From contig NZ_JBGGGT010000001.1 in assembly GCF_041276405.1 (NCBI RefSeq), positions 169,501 to 233,500 of the forward strand: a DNA stretch of 64,000 nucleotides. Direction: 5' to 3'. Shown piece by piece: positions 17,496-25,984 of the stretch; the first letter of the stretch is position 1; the number at the start of each line of letters is the position of its first letter. Source of the DNA: Microvirga sp. TS319 (GTDB taxonomy: Bacteria; Pseudomonadota; Alphaproteobacteria; Rhizobiales; Beijerinckiaceae). The notes below the pieces were generated by a model. The model was not told the DNA's origin. It saw only the letters and a list, made by a program, of their open reading frames with translations, and searched no databases. The position numbers and the translations under genes were made by a program.

Positions 17496-19031
17496 ATGTC
17501 AGTCGGACAGGGAAGTTCGGGGGTTCACGCCCCGCCGGTCGGAGCGCAGAGTTCCGCCGGCATCACCTATACAACCGTGGATGACAGTTACTTCGAAGCG
17601 CGGCGTCTCAAGCGTCATGCGCGCGTCTGGTCGCTCTGGGCGCTCGGCGTGGGGGCCGTGATCTCGGGCCATTACTCAGGCTGGAATCTGGGCCTCGCCA
17701 ACGGCTTCGGCTCCATGTTCTTCGCCACCATCATCATCGCCATCATGTATCTGGGCCTGACCTTCTCCATCGCGGAGATGTCGCCGGCTTTGCCGCATAC
17801 GGGCGGCGCCTATTCCTTCGCGCGCACCTCCATGGGACCATGGGCGGGCTACGTCACGGGTATCGCGGAGAACATCGAGTTCGTGCTGACGCCCGCCGTC
17901 ATCGTGTTCTTCATCAGCTCGTACCTGTCGGCGATCTTCGAGACCGCACCCGCATTCCAGCCCGTCTATTGGATCCTCTGTTATGCCCTCTTCGTCGGCC
18001 TGAACATCGTCGGCGTCGAGCTGTCCTTCAGGGTGACCGTCACCGTGACCGTCCTGGCCCTCGCCGTCCTGGCCTTCTTCTACGGATCGGTCCTGCTGTC
18101 CGGTCAAATCGACTTCTCGCGCTGGGCCCTGAATATCGGGGCCGACGGCGCCGAGCTGCCGGGCGGCGGAGGCCCGTTCCTCCCCAATGGAATCGTCGGT
18201 ATCCTGGCCTCGCTGCCGTTCGCCGTCTGGCTCTTCCTCGCCATCGAGCAGCTGCCGCTCGCAGCAGAGGAATCGCACGATCCACAGGCCGACATGCCGA
18301 AGGGTATCATCGCCGGCATCCTGACCCTCATCACCTCCGCCTTTCTCGTGCTCTTCCTGAACACGAGCATCGCGCCGGGCGCCGCGGGGCTCGGCAAGTC
18401 GGGCGAGCCGCTGCTCGAGGGGTTCCGGACCCTCTTTGGAACGGACATCGCCAAGATCCTCGCGGCCATCGCGGTGATCGGCCTCATCGCCTCGTTCCAC
18501 ACAATCATCTTCGCCTTCGGACGCCAGATCTATTCGCTGTCGCGGGCCGGGTATTTCCCGAGCTTCCTGTCGGTGACCCATGGCGAACGCAAGACGCCGC
18601 ATATCGCCCTGATCACGGGCGCGGTGACCGGCCTCCTGGTGATGCTGATCATCTGGTTCTCCCTAGGCGCCGATGCGGGCGGCGCCCTGATCGGCGGCAC
18701 GCTGCTCAACATGGCCGTGGCCGGCGCGATGCTGGCCTATTTCATGCAGGGCATGTCCTATATCGTGCTCAAGAAGAAGTTCCCGCAGCTGCACCGGCCC
18801 TATTCGAGCCCGTTCGGTCTTGCGGGCGCCGTGATCTGCATGGTCATCGCCGCCGTCACGCTCGTCTTCCAGTTCTCCGATGCGGCCTTCCGCACGGCCG
18901 TCATGGGCGTTGCGGCCTATTATGCGGTCATGATGGCCTACTTCCTGGTTCATGGACGCCACAAGCTCATCCTCTCGCCGGAGGAGGAGTTCGCCGTCTC
19001 CAGGGGCGAGACCGAATACAAGTCCTATTGA
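17496..19031 (+). CDS. Amino-acid/ethanolamine-type permease (APC superfamily)
   Basis: A 511-residue APC transporter with about twelve membrane segments. The N-terminal stretch VGAVISGHYSGWNLGLANG and the following FSIAEMSPALPHTGGAYSF match the ethanolamine permease (Eat) subfamily, which imports ethanolamine or small amines into the cytoplasm. ATG 17496 is preceded by GGAGGAAG; the longer upstream start at 17448 overlaps the hairpin. It is the transporter of the operon that follows with ligase, aldehyde and alcohol dehydrogenases. No eutBC ammonia-lyase genes are in the window. Substrate identity is by family resemblance only. Confidence 0.87.
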   Translation: MSVGQGSSGVHAPPVGAQSSAGITYTTVDDSYFEARRLKRHARVWSLWALGVGAVISGHYSGWNLGLANGFGSMFFATIIIAIMYLGLTFSIAEMSPALPHTGGAYSFARTSMGPWAGYVTGIAENIEFVLTPAVIVFFISSYLSAIFETAPAFQPVYWILCYALFVGLNIVGVELSFRVTVTVTVLALAVLAFFYGSVLLSGQIDFSRWALNIGADGAELPGGGGPFLPNGIVGILASLPFAVWLFLAIEQLPLAAEESHDPQADMPKGIIAGILTLITSAFLVLFLNTSIAPGAAGLGKSGEPLLEGFRTLFGTDIAKILAAIAVIGLIASFHTIIFAFGRQIYSLSRAGYFPSFLSVTHGERKTPHIALITGAVTGLLVMLIIWFSLGADAGGALIGGTLLNMAVAGAMLAYFMQGMSYIVLKKKFPQLHRPYSSPFGLAGAVICMVIAAVTLVFQFSDAAFRTAVMGVAAYYAVMMAYFLVHGRHKLILSPEEEFAVSRGETEYKSY

Positions 19032-19041
19032 TCGCAGTCCG

Positions 19042-19066
19042 GGAGCGCGCATGATGTGCGCTCCCT
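19042..19066 (+). repeat. Intercistronic hairpin, similar to 17439-17461
   Basis: An 11-bp stem with one G-U pair: GGGAGCGCGCA at 19042-19052 against TGTGCGCTCCC at 19056-19066, loop TGA. Both hairpins in this operon share the sequence GCATGATG at their tips. It lies between the permease and ligase genes. Confidence 0.6.
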
Positions 19067-19092
19067 CCATCCGTCTCGTTGGGGTTTCGAGC

Positions 19093-20463
19093 ATGACCGC
19101 TCCCACAATCAAGAACGCCGCCGATGCCATGGACTATGTGCGCAGCCGCGACCTGCCTTTCGTCAAGATCGGGCTGAGCGATATCGACGGTATCATGCGG
19201 GGCAAGTACATGGCCCGCGACAAGTTCGAATCCGCGCTCGAGAAAGGGTTCGGATTCTGCGACGTGGTGCTCGGCTGGGACTCCAACGACCAGCTTTACG
19301 ACAACACGACGTTGACGGGCTGGCACACGGCCTATCCGGACGCGACGGCACGGGTGCTCCCCGAGACCATGCGCCTCATCCCCTTCGAGAACGATCTTCC
19401 GTTCTTCCTGGCCGAGTTCGACGGATATGCCGAGCCCGCGTGCCCTCGGGGCGTTCTGCGGCGGGTCCTGAAGAGGGCGGAGGATATGGGCTTTTGCGTA
19501 TCCGCCGCCGCCGAATTCGAGTTCTTCCTCTTCGAGGAGACGCCCCATTCCGTGCGCGAGAAGGATTACCGCAATCTGAAGAACATCACGCCGGGCTTCT
19601 TCGGCTATTCGGTGCTGCGCTCAGGGGCGCATGCGGATTTCTATCACGAGCTCCTCGACCTTGCGAACAAGATGGATTTCGAGATCGAGGGGCTGCACAC
19701 GGAAACCGGACCGGGCGTGCTGGAGGCGGCGATCCGGGTGGACGATGCGCTACGTGCGGCCGACAAGGCGGCTCTGTTCAAGACCTATACGAAGATCCTC
19801 GCGCAGCGCCGCGGCTGGATGGCGACCTTCATGGCCAAGTGGTCCCGCGACTGGCCCGGTCAATCGGGCCATCTGCATTCATCCTTGCGCGACCTCGGTA
19901 CGGGCAAGGGGGCCTTTTACGACCCCGGCGCCAAATACGGCATGTCCGAGATCATGCGCTGGTACGTGGGCGGCCAGCAGAAGCTCATGCCCGAGATCCT
20001 CGCCATGGTGGCCTCGACGGTGAACAGCTATACCCGTCTCATCCCGGGTTTCTGGGCGCCGACGGATTCCGCCTGGGGCGTGGAGAACCGAACCACGGCG
20101 CTTCGGGTCATTCCGGGCTCCGAGAAGTCCCAGCGCGTCGAGTACCGGGTCGCCGCCGCCGACATCAACCCCTATATTGCTCTGGCGGCAGCCATCGGCT
20201 CCGGGCTCTGGGGCATCGAGAACCGCATCGAGCCCGGCGAGCCGGTCGAAGGGAACGCCTATGCGGTGGAGCACCCGAAGGAACGGGCCTTGCCGCGTTC
20301 CCTGGGCGAGGCAGCCCACAGGCTGAGGAACTCGCAGGCTGCGCGCCATCTCTTCGGCGACACCTTCGTCGACCATTATGCCGCGACGCGTGAATGGGAG
20401 GAGCGGGAGGCCCGCAAGGCCATTACGGATTGGCAGCTCGCCCGCTACTTCGAAATCATTTAA
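19093..20463 (+). CDS. Glutamine synthetase family protein (gamma-glutamyl-amine ligase type)
   Basis: A 456-residue ATP-dependent ligase of the GS fold. Metal/ATP motifs seen are AAEFEFFLFEE, TGPGVLEAAI, the SGHLHSSLRD His and the R-rich ENRTTALRVIPG region. It resembles the PuuA/GlnA4 branch, which joins glutamate to putrescine or ethanolamine, rather than housekeeping GlnA; it lacks the GlnA adenylylation-loop sequence. It lies downstream of an ethanolamine-type permease and upstream of an aldehyde and an alcohol dehydrogenase, which fits gamma-glutamylation of an imported amine. The ATG at 19093 starts the conserved region; an upstream ATG at 19051 falls in the hairpin. Confidence 0.87.
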   Translation: MTAPTIKNAADAMDYVRSRDLPFVKIGLSDIDGIMRGKYMARDKFESALEKGFGFCDVVLGWDSNDQLYDNTTLTGWHTAYPDATARVLPETMRLIPFENDLPFFLAEFDGYAEPACPRGVLRRVLKRAEDMGFCVSAAAEFEFFLFEETPHSVREKDYRNLKNITPGFFGYSVLRSGAHADFYHELLDLANKMDFEIEGLHTETGPGVLEAAIRVDDALRAADKAALFKTYTKILAQRRGWMATFMAKWSRDWPGQSGHLHSSLRDLGTGKGAFYDPGAKYGMSEIMRWYVGGQQKLMPEILAMVASTVNSYTRLIPGFWAPTDSAWGVENRTTALRVIPGSEKSQRVEYRVAAADINPYIALAAAIGSGLWGIENRIEPGEPVEGNAYAVEHPKERALPRSLGEAAHRLRNSQAARHLFGDTFVDHYAATREWEEREARKAITDWQLARYFEII

Positions 20464-20533
20464 AAGACTTTCAAGCTTCAACACGGGAGAAGGCTGTGGC
20501 CTCACCAGGCCATAGGCTTTCAATGCGAAGACC

Positions 20534-21925
20534 ATGGCTGATACCGATATCGTCTGTATTTCTCCGATCGACGGACGCGAGCTTGTCCGCCGTCCCCTCA
20601 TGTCCGATGCGGCCATCGACGAGGCGATCACGTCCGCCCGCGCGGCGCAAGCGGCGTGGCGCCACGTGCCCTTGGACGAGCGCGCGGGCAAGGTCTCGGC
20701 CTTCCTCGAAGCGCTCATCGCCATGAACCAGGAGGTCGTGCCGGAAATCGCCCAGATGATGGGCCGCCCGGTGCGCTATGGCGGCGAGTTCCGCGGTGTC
20801 GAAGAGCGTGCGCGCCATATGATCCGCATTGCGGAAAAGAGTCTCCAGCCCCTTTCCGCCGATGACGAGAAGCCGGGCTTCCGACGCATGATCAAGCGTG
20901 AGCCGGTAGGACTCGTGCTGGTCGTCGCACCATGGAATTATCCCTATCTCACCGCCATCAACACCATCGTGCCCGCGCTCATGGCCGGCAATGCGGTGTT
21001 GTTGAAGCACGCCTCGCAGACCTTGCTCGCCGGCGAGCGTTTCCAGATGGCGATGGATCGCGCGGGCATGCCGAAAGGCCTGTTCCGGAACCTGTACCTC
21101 AGCCACGATCAGACGGGCCGCATCTTGAGCAGCGGTCTCGTGGATCATTGCAACTTCACCGGCTCGGTGGCAGGCGGGCGCGCCATCGAGCGCGCGGCGG
21201 CGGGCACCTTCACGTCGCTGGGCCTCGAACTCGGCGGCAAGGACCCGGCCTATGTGCGCGAGGATGCGAATATCGACCATGCGATCGAGAACCTGGTCGA
21301 CGGCGCGTTCTTCAACTCGGGCCAGTGCTGTTGCGGTATCGAGCGCATTTATGTGCATGAGAAGCACTACGATCGTTTCGTGGAGGGCTCCATCGAGCTG
21401 GTCAACAAGTACGTGCTCGGCAACCCGCTGGAGGATGCGACGACGCTCGGCCCAATGGCGCATCGGCGGTTCGCCGATCTCGTGCGCGATCAGAATGCGC
21501 AAGCGCTGGCGAAGGGCGCGAGGGCTCATATCGATGCGAAGAACTTTCCCGCGGATACGGGCAGCACAGCCTATCTGGCGCCTCAGGTCCTCACCGATGT
21601 CGAACATTCCATGAGCGTCATGCGCGAGGAGAGCTTCGGGCCCACCGTCGGCATCATGAAGGTGAAGAGCGACGAGGAGGCGATCCGCCTCATGAATGAC
21701 TCGGCCTATGGCCTCTCGGCGGCCATCTGGACCTCCGACGTGGATGCCGCTGAGGCGATTGGCGAGAAGCTCGAAACCGGAACCGTCTTCATGAACCGTT
21801 GCGATTATCTCGATCCGGCTCTCGCCTGGACCGGCGTGAAGGATACGGGCCGCGGCGCGAGCCTGTCGCGTTTGGCCTACGAGTTCCTCACCCGTCCGAA
21901 ATCCTATCATCTCCGTCAGATCTGA
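20534..21925 (+). CDS. NAD(P)+-dependent aldehyde dehydrogenase
   Basis: A 463-residue ALDH. It has the cofactor motif VVAPWNYPYL, general base Glu232 in LELGGKDPAY, catalytic Cys266 in NSGQCCCGIER (a run of three cysteines, which is unusual) and the C-terminal EESFGPTVGIM. It oxidises an aldehyde to an acid. In this operon the substrate could be a gamma-glutamyl-aminoaldehyde or a simple aldehyde from the imported amine. It starts 70 nt after the ligase and is followed at 11 nt by the alcohol dehydrogenase. The region NYPYLTAINTIVPALMAGN is standard. Confidence 0.9.
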   Translation: MADTDIVCISPIDGRELVRRPLMSDAAIDEAITSARAAQAAWRHVPLDERAGKVSAFLEALIAMNQEVVPEIAQMMGRPVRYGGEFRGVEERARHMIRIAEKSLQPLSADDEKPGFRRMIKREPVGLVLVVAPWNYPYLTAINTIVPALMAGNAVLLKHASQTLLAGERFQMAMDRAGMPKGLFRNLYLSHDQTGRILSSGLVDHCNFTGSVAGGRAIERAAAGTFTSLGLELGGKDPAYVREDANIDHAIENLVDGAFFNSGQCCCGIERIYVHEKHYDRFVEGSIELVNKYVLGNPLEDATTLGPMAHRRFADLVRDQNAQALAKGARAHIDAKNFPADTGSTAYLAPQVLTDVEHSMSVMREESFGPTVGIMKVKSDEEAIRLMNDSAYGLSAAIWTSDVDAAEAIGEKLETGTVFMNRCDYLDPALAWTGVKDTGRGASLSRLAYEFLTRPKSYHLRQI

Positions 21926-21936
21926 TCGAAGGCACC

Positions 21937-23100
21937 ATGACCACGTCCTTGCGCTCCAACTGGAACTATCCCACCGCAATCCGCTTCGGCGCGGGCCGCA
22001 TCGCGGAACTGGCCGAAGCCTGCAAGTCCTTGGGCATGCAGGCTCCGCTCATCGTCACGGACCCGTTCCTCGCCACTCAGGCGATGACGAAGGCAGCGCT
22101 GGATCAGCTGACCGGCAACGGCCTGAAGGCCGCGATCTTTTCCGACGTCAAGCCGAACCCGGTCGAGACGAACGTCTATAGAGGTCTCGAGGCCCTGAAA
22201 GCCGGCAAGAACGACGGCGTCGTCGCCTTCGGCGGCGGCTCGGCGCTCGATGCGGGCAAGGTCATCGCCTTCATGGCGGGGCAGACCCGTCCCATGTGGG
22301 ATTTCGAGGACATCGGTGACTGGTGGACCCGGGCGGATCCTTCGGGAATCCTGCCGATCGTCGCCGTGCCGACAACGGCCGGCACGGGTTCGGAAGTGGG
22401 GCGCGCGGGCGTGATCACGCAGGAGGCCAGCCACACCAAGAAAGTGATCTTCCACCCGCTCATGATGCCGAAGATCGTCATCTGCGATCCGGAGCTGACC
22501 GTGGGCATGCCGCCGCACATCACCGCAGGCACGGGCCTCGATGCGCTCGCCCATTGCATCGAAGCCTATTGCGCGCCGGGCTATCATCCGATGGCCGACG
22601 GCATCGCGGTCGAGGGCATTCGCCTCGTGAAGGAATATCTCCCGCGCGCCTATCAGGACGGCAAGGACATCGAAGCCCGCGCGCAGATGATGTCGGCCGC
22701 CGCCATGGGGGCCACGGCATTTCAGAAGGGACTCGGCGCGATCCATGCCCTGTCGCATCCGACAGGCGCGCTCTACGATACCCATCACGGTCTGACGAAC
22801 GCGGTCTTCATGCCCTATGTGCTGGCCTATAACCGCCGGGCCATCGAAGAGAGGATCGAGCGCCTGGCCGCTTACATCGGCCTTCAGCCGTCCTTCCAGG
22901 CCTTCCTGGATTGGGTGCTGAAGCTGCGCAAGGATCTCGGAGTGCCGCACACCCTGGAGGGTTTGAAGGTCGACGGTGCCCGCTTCGAGGAAATGTCCGA
23001 GATGGCCCCCAGCGACCCTACCGCCGGCGGCAATCCCGTGCCGATCACGAAGGAGAGCGCTCGCAAGCTCTTCGAGGACGCACTTGTCGGACGGATCTGA
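21937..23100 (+). CDS. Iron-containing alcohol dehydrogenase (group III)
   Basis: A 387-residue Fe-ADH. It has the NAD-binding glycine motif FGGGSALDAGK, PTTAGTGSE, and metal ligands in GTGLDALAHCIEAY (Asp, His) and IHALSHPTGALYDTHHG (two His). It interconverts an alcohol and an aldehyde, so with the adjacent aldehyde dehydrogenase it can carry an alcohol through to an acid. In the proposed pathway it would oxidise the hydroxyl of a gamma-glutamylated amino-alcohol. The ATG lies 11 nt after the ALDH stop with GAAGG upstream, consistent with one transcript. Confidence 0.9.
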   Translation: MTTSLRSNWNYPTAIRFGAGRIAELAEACKSLGMQAPLIVTDPFLATQAMTKAALDQLTGNGLKAAIFSDVKPNPVETNVYRGLEALKAGKNDGVVAFGGGSALDAGKVIAFMAGQTRPMWDFEDIGDWWTRADPSGILPIVAVPTTAGTGSEVGRAGVITQEASHTKKVIFHPLMMPKIVICDPELTVGMPPHITAGTGLDALAHCIEAYCAPGYHPMADGIAVEGIRLVKEYLPRAYQDGKDIEARAQMMSAAAMGATAFQKGLGAIHALSHPTGALYDTHHGLTNAVFMPYVLAYNRRAIEERIERLAAYIGLQPSFQAFLDWVLKLRKDLGVPHTLEGLKVDGARFEEMSEMAPSDPTAGGNPVPITKESARKLFEDALVGRI

Positions 23101-23192
23101 TCGTCGCTCTCGATCACGGCGAAATGAGAAACGGCGCCCCGGATCTTCAGACGCGCCGATTCTCGGTTCTCCCCTGGAACTGGAGGAAGTTC

Positions 23193-23540
23193 ATGGACGA
23201 CGATTCCGGCAGCGACATCCAAGTCACGCTTGCTCGAGCAGCGGCGCATCTTTCGGCGGCGGGACCGTTCAAGACGTTCTTCGAACAGGGTGACGAGATC
23301 ACCGTCGAACTCTATGCGCCGGTCGGCACCGACAAGCAGCAGCCGCACGAGCGGGATGAGCTCTACATCATCGCGTCAGGGCACGGCACCTTCAGCCGTG
23401 GGGATGAAATCGTGACGTTCGGCCCCGGCGATCTGCTCTATGTGCCGGCTCATGTCCCGCATCGTTTCGAGACTTTTTCGGACGAGTTCAAAACCTGGGT
23501 GATCTTTTACGGTCCCAAGCGCATTCGACCCACCCCATAA
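23193..23540 (+). CDS. Cupin domain protein
   Basis: A 115-residue single-domain cupin. Motif 1 is HERDELYIIASGHGTF and motif 2 is GDLLYVPAHVPHRF, giving a plausible metal site from His, Glu and His. Small cupins may be enzymes, metabolite sensors or storage-type proteins. GGAGGAAG precedes the ATG. It is the last gene of the permease-ligase-dehydrogenase series, 92 nt after the alcohol dehydrogenase, so co-expression is possible but not certain. Confidence 0.8.
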   Translation: MDDDSGSDIQVTLARAAAHLSAAGPFKTFFEQGDEITVELYAPVGTDKQQPHERDELYIIASGHGTFSRGDEIVTFGPGDLLYVPAHVPHRFETFSDEFKTWVIFYGPKRIRPTP

Positions 23541-23610
23541 GGAAGGCACATCGTCACTCCCCGCAGCGCACCTGAGCCTTCGGCTCCCGCGAGGCCTCCC
23601 TCCTAAAGGA

Positions 23611-23690
23611 GCGCATCGTTTATGCGAAAAACCGGGTCCACTTTTTCGCACGATGCGCTAGCGCGGGCCGCCGGGTCCGCACGATGCGCT
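23611..23690. repeat. Dispersed palindromic repeat, copy 2
   Basis: GCGCATCG at 23611 and ACGATGCGC at 23650-23658 enclose AACCGGGTCCACTTTTTCGC, followed by a partial second unit ending ACGATGCGCT at 23681-23690. The element provides the stop codon and the last residues of the decayed reductase gene on the minus strand. Confidence 0.8.
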
Positions 23691-24253
23691 CGGCCGAGTG
23701 CGTAGGGCCTTCAGGCTCTCCGCCCATTTGTGCAACTCGTCGAGCATGGGTTCGACCGAGGCGACAATCTGAGCCGGTGGCGTGAAGGTCTTTTCTTCAT
23801 CCAGATACTGAGCGTAATGCTGGATGGAGATGTTTTCGGGGATCGGCATCATCCTGAGGCCGACGACGATCAGCCTGGTCATCTGGGCGGCGCGAAGGCC
23901 TCCCGATACACCCCCATAGCTCACGAATGCAGCGGGTTTGTAGTGCCACTCGCTGGAGAGATAATCCAAAGCGTTCACCAGCGCGGGCGATGGGCTATGG
24001 TTATATTCCGGCGTCACGAACGCGAAGGCGTCGGCCGCCCGCACGCAGTCACTCCAGGCTCTGGTGTGATCATGCTCCTATTTCTGAAGTTTGGGATGAT
24101 TGGGTTCATCAAGGAGCGGCAAATCGAAATCTGCAAGATCGATGAGTGAGATCTCGAATGTTCCATGCCGGATCGCCTGCTCATGAAACCACCGGGCGAC
24201 GAACACTCCGCCCCGGCCGGGTCGTGGCTGCTGATGACAATATGGAGATTCAT
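23658..24253 (-). pseudogene. Decayed NADPH-dependent FMN reductase (paralogue of the 24878-25480 gene)
   Basis: Translation on the minus strand starts MNLHIVISSH and is homologous throughout to the intact reductase 0.6 kb away. The glycine-rich flavin loop is disrupted by two frameshifts (TRPGR recovered in one frame, VARWFHEQ in another), and a TAG replaces the Tyr of the paralogue's LRNYHH. The later part (FAFVTPEYNHSPSPALVNAL onward) is intact for about 128 codons. The C-terminus has been replaced by repeat-derived residues. It should not make a functional flavodoxin-like reductase. It is divergent from its own HxlR gene. Confidence 0.78.
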
Positions 24254-24361
24254 CGATATAACATGTCTTGCGTGTGAGGGTATGAGGCGCATCGTCCGGC
24301 CTGCGGCCGCCGGTCCCTCCACCTAAAACGGCTTCGTGATACGCTGCAAGGAGGCACCATT

Positions 24362-24757
24362 TTGTTACCGGGGAACCTGCGTGTGACCAGGAGTTGCCAT
24401 ACCGTGACGGAAATCCTGGCGCGCACCGGAGACAAGTGGAGTGTCGAGGTCCTGGTCCAACTCGGGCATGGACCCAGGCGCTTCAATGAGCTGCGTCGAG
24501 ACGTCAACGGGATTTCCCAGCGTATCATGACCCTCACGCTGCGGAATCTGGAGCGGGACGGGATTGTCGCACGAACGGTTTTTCCGACCGTTCCGCCGCG
24601 TGTCGAGTATCGGCTGACGGATCTCGGACGCTCTCTGCTGAGCGCCATCGCGCCTCTCGTCGAATGGATTGTCGGAAACCGAAGCGAGATCATCTCCGCG
24701 AGACGGCGCTTCGATGGACAGGATCCTGCCCATTGTACGGGATCTTGCCGGTGTTGA
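24362..24757 (+). CDS. HxlR family transcriptional regulator (TTG start)
   Basis: A 131-residue winged-HTH repressor-type protein. It has the family signature SCHTVTEILARTGDKWSVEVL, RRFNELRRDVNGISQRIMT and the wing PTVPPRVEYRLTDLG. The start is TTG at 24362, supported by AAGGAGG about 8 nt upstream; the paralogue at 25584 has the same leader followed by ATG. HxlR proteins usually control a divergent oxidoreductase; here that partner (minus strand, ending 23658) is a pseudogene, so the regulator may be orphaned or act on the second copy. Confidence 0.85.
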   Translation: MLPGNLRVTRSCHTVTEILARTGDKWSVEVLVQLGHGPRRFNELRRDVNGISQRIMTLTLRNLERDGIVARTVFPTVPPRVEYRLTDLGRSLLSAIAPLVEWIVGNRSEIISARRRFDGQDPAHCTGSCRC

Positions 24758-24877
24758 TTCATCATAGTGCATGGCGCCCTCGACGATTCAAGGCGAGCAC
24801 GGTGTGACGCTCAATGGCGAAAAGGCGCCACTGCAGAAGCAGCGACGCCTTTACCATCGTATCTGCGGATTGCCTCT

Positions 24878-25480
24878 TTAAGCAGCCTGAGCCTTCGTCT
24901 GCAGCGAGGCCTTGTGCTGGCTGCGAACGGCCTTCAGGCTCTCGGCCCATCTGTGCAGCTCGTCCAGCATCGTGGCGGCGGAGGTCTTGTAGATGTCCGC
25001 CGGCTTCAGCTTTCCGTTGTCCAGGTTCTGGAACACCATCGGCATCGGCACGCCTTCCGGAATCGGCATCACCTTGAACGTGGTGAGGATCTGCTTCGTG
25101 ACCTGCACGGCGCGCATGCCGCCCGAAATGCCGCCATAGCTCACGAAGCCCGCGGGCGTGTAGCCCCATTCGAGTGCGAGATAGTTGAGGGCGTTCAGCA
25201 GCGAAGGGGGCGGCCCGTAATTGTATTCGGGCGTCACGAACACGAAGGCGTCGGCCGACGCCACGCTTTCGCTCCAAGCTTTGGTGTGGGCGTGGTGATA
25301 GTTCCTCAGGCGCGGGTGCTCAGGTTCGTCGAAGATGGGCAGGTTGAACTCCGCCAGATCCACTAGAACGGGGTCGAACTTGCCATGCTGGGCGGCAAAG
25401 TCGTTGAACCATTGTGCGATGCCGGGCCCGATGCGGCCAGGGCGCGTGCTGGCCACGATAGTATGAAGCTTGAGCGTCAT
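24878..25480 (-). CDS. NADPH-dependent FMN reductase family protein
   Basis: A 200-residue flavodoxin-fold oxidoreductase (FMN_red). It has the FMN-phosphate loop STRPGRIGPGIA, VFVTPEYNYGPPPSLLNALN and SYGGISGGMRAVQ, which are the flavin-binding motifs. It transfers electrons from NADPH to FMN or a quinone/azo-type substrate in the cytoplasm. It is divergent from an HxlR regulator across a 103-bp gap, a common electrophile-stress arrangement. It is the intact member of a duplicated pair. Confidence 0.87.
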   Translation of the reverse strand: MTLKLHTIVASTRPGRIGPGIAQWFNDFAAQHGKFDPVLVDLAEFNLPIFDEPEHPRLRNYHHAHTKAWSESVASADAFVFVTPEYNYGPPPSLLNALNYLALEWGYTPAGFVSYGGISGGMRAVQVTKQILTTFKVMPIPEGVPMPMVFQNLDNGKLKPADIYKTSAATMLDELHRWAESLKAVRSQHKASLQTKAQAA

Positions 25481-25583
25481 CTTGAATCCTGAATTTGCAA
25501 CAAATGGGAACGAATACTAAGTTCCCTTACGTAACCAGGGCTCATTAGGTAACTTGGCGGGCCTTATGCAAGGAGGCACTTTC
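25481..25583. promoter_or_regulatory. Divergent promoter region with TTACGTAA palindrome
   Basis: The 103-bp gap between the reductase and HxlR genes carries an 8-bp palindrome TTACGTAA at 25527-25534, flanked by AAGTT (25519-25523) and its complement AACTT (25551-25555). AAGGAGG lies just before the HxlR ATG. HxlR binding at this site is inference. Confidence 0.45.
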
Positions 25584-25976
25584 ATGACACCCAGTCACAT
25601 CCATGTGCCCACCGACTGCCATACGGTGACGGAGATTCTCTCCCGCGTCGGCGACAAATGGAGCGTCCAGGTCGTGGTGCAGCTCGGTGGCGGCTCTAAG
25701 AGATTCAACGAGTTACGCCGCGTCGTCGGAGGAATCTCGCAGCGGATGCTGACCCTGACCCTGCGCGGATTGGAGCGTGACGGGCTCGTGACGCGCACGG
25801 TCTACCCCACGATCCCGCCGCGGGTAGAGTACCGTCTGACAGAGCTGGGTTGCAGCCTGCTCAAGACTGTGAAGGCCCTCGGCTCATGGGCGATCGAGAA
25901 CCGGCAGCAGATCCTGCAGGCGCGTCGACGCTTCGACGAGGCCGCAGGTACTGTCGCGCGATCGGACGCAGCCTGA
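25584..25976 (+). CDS. HxlR family transcriptional regulator
   Basis: A 130-residue single-domain winged-HTH protein, very similar to the product of 24362-24757. It has DCHTVTEILSRVGDKWSVQVV, KRFNELRRVVGGISQRML and TIPPRVEYRLTELG. The ATG follows GCAAGGAGG. It probably regulates the divergent flavin reductase in response to an oxidant or electrophile, as HypR/QorR-type relatives do. It has a Cys near the N-terminus (Cys14 region) conserved with its paralogue, a possible redox sensor. Confidence 0.87.
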   Translation: MTPSHIHVPTDCHTVTEILSRVGDKWSVQVVVQLGGGSKRFNELRRVVGGISQRMLTLTLRGLERDGLVTRTVYPTIPPRVEYRLTELGCSLLKTVKALGSWAIENRQQILQARRRFDEAAGTVARSDAA

Positions 25977-25984
25977 CGCGTGGT

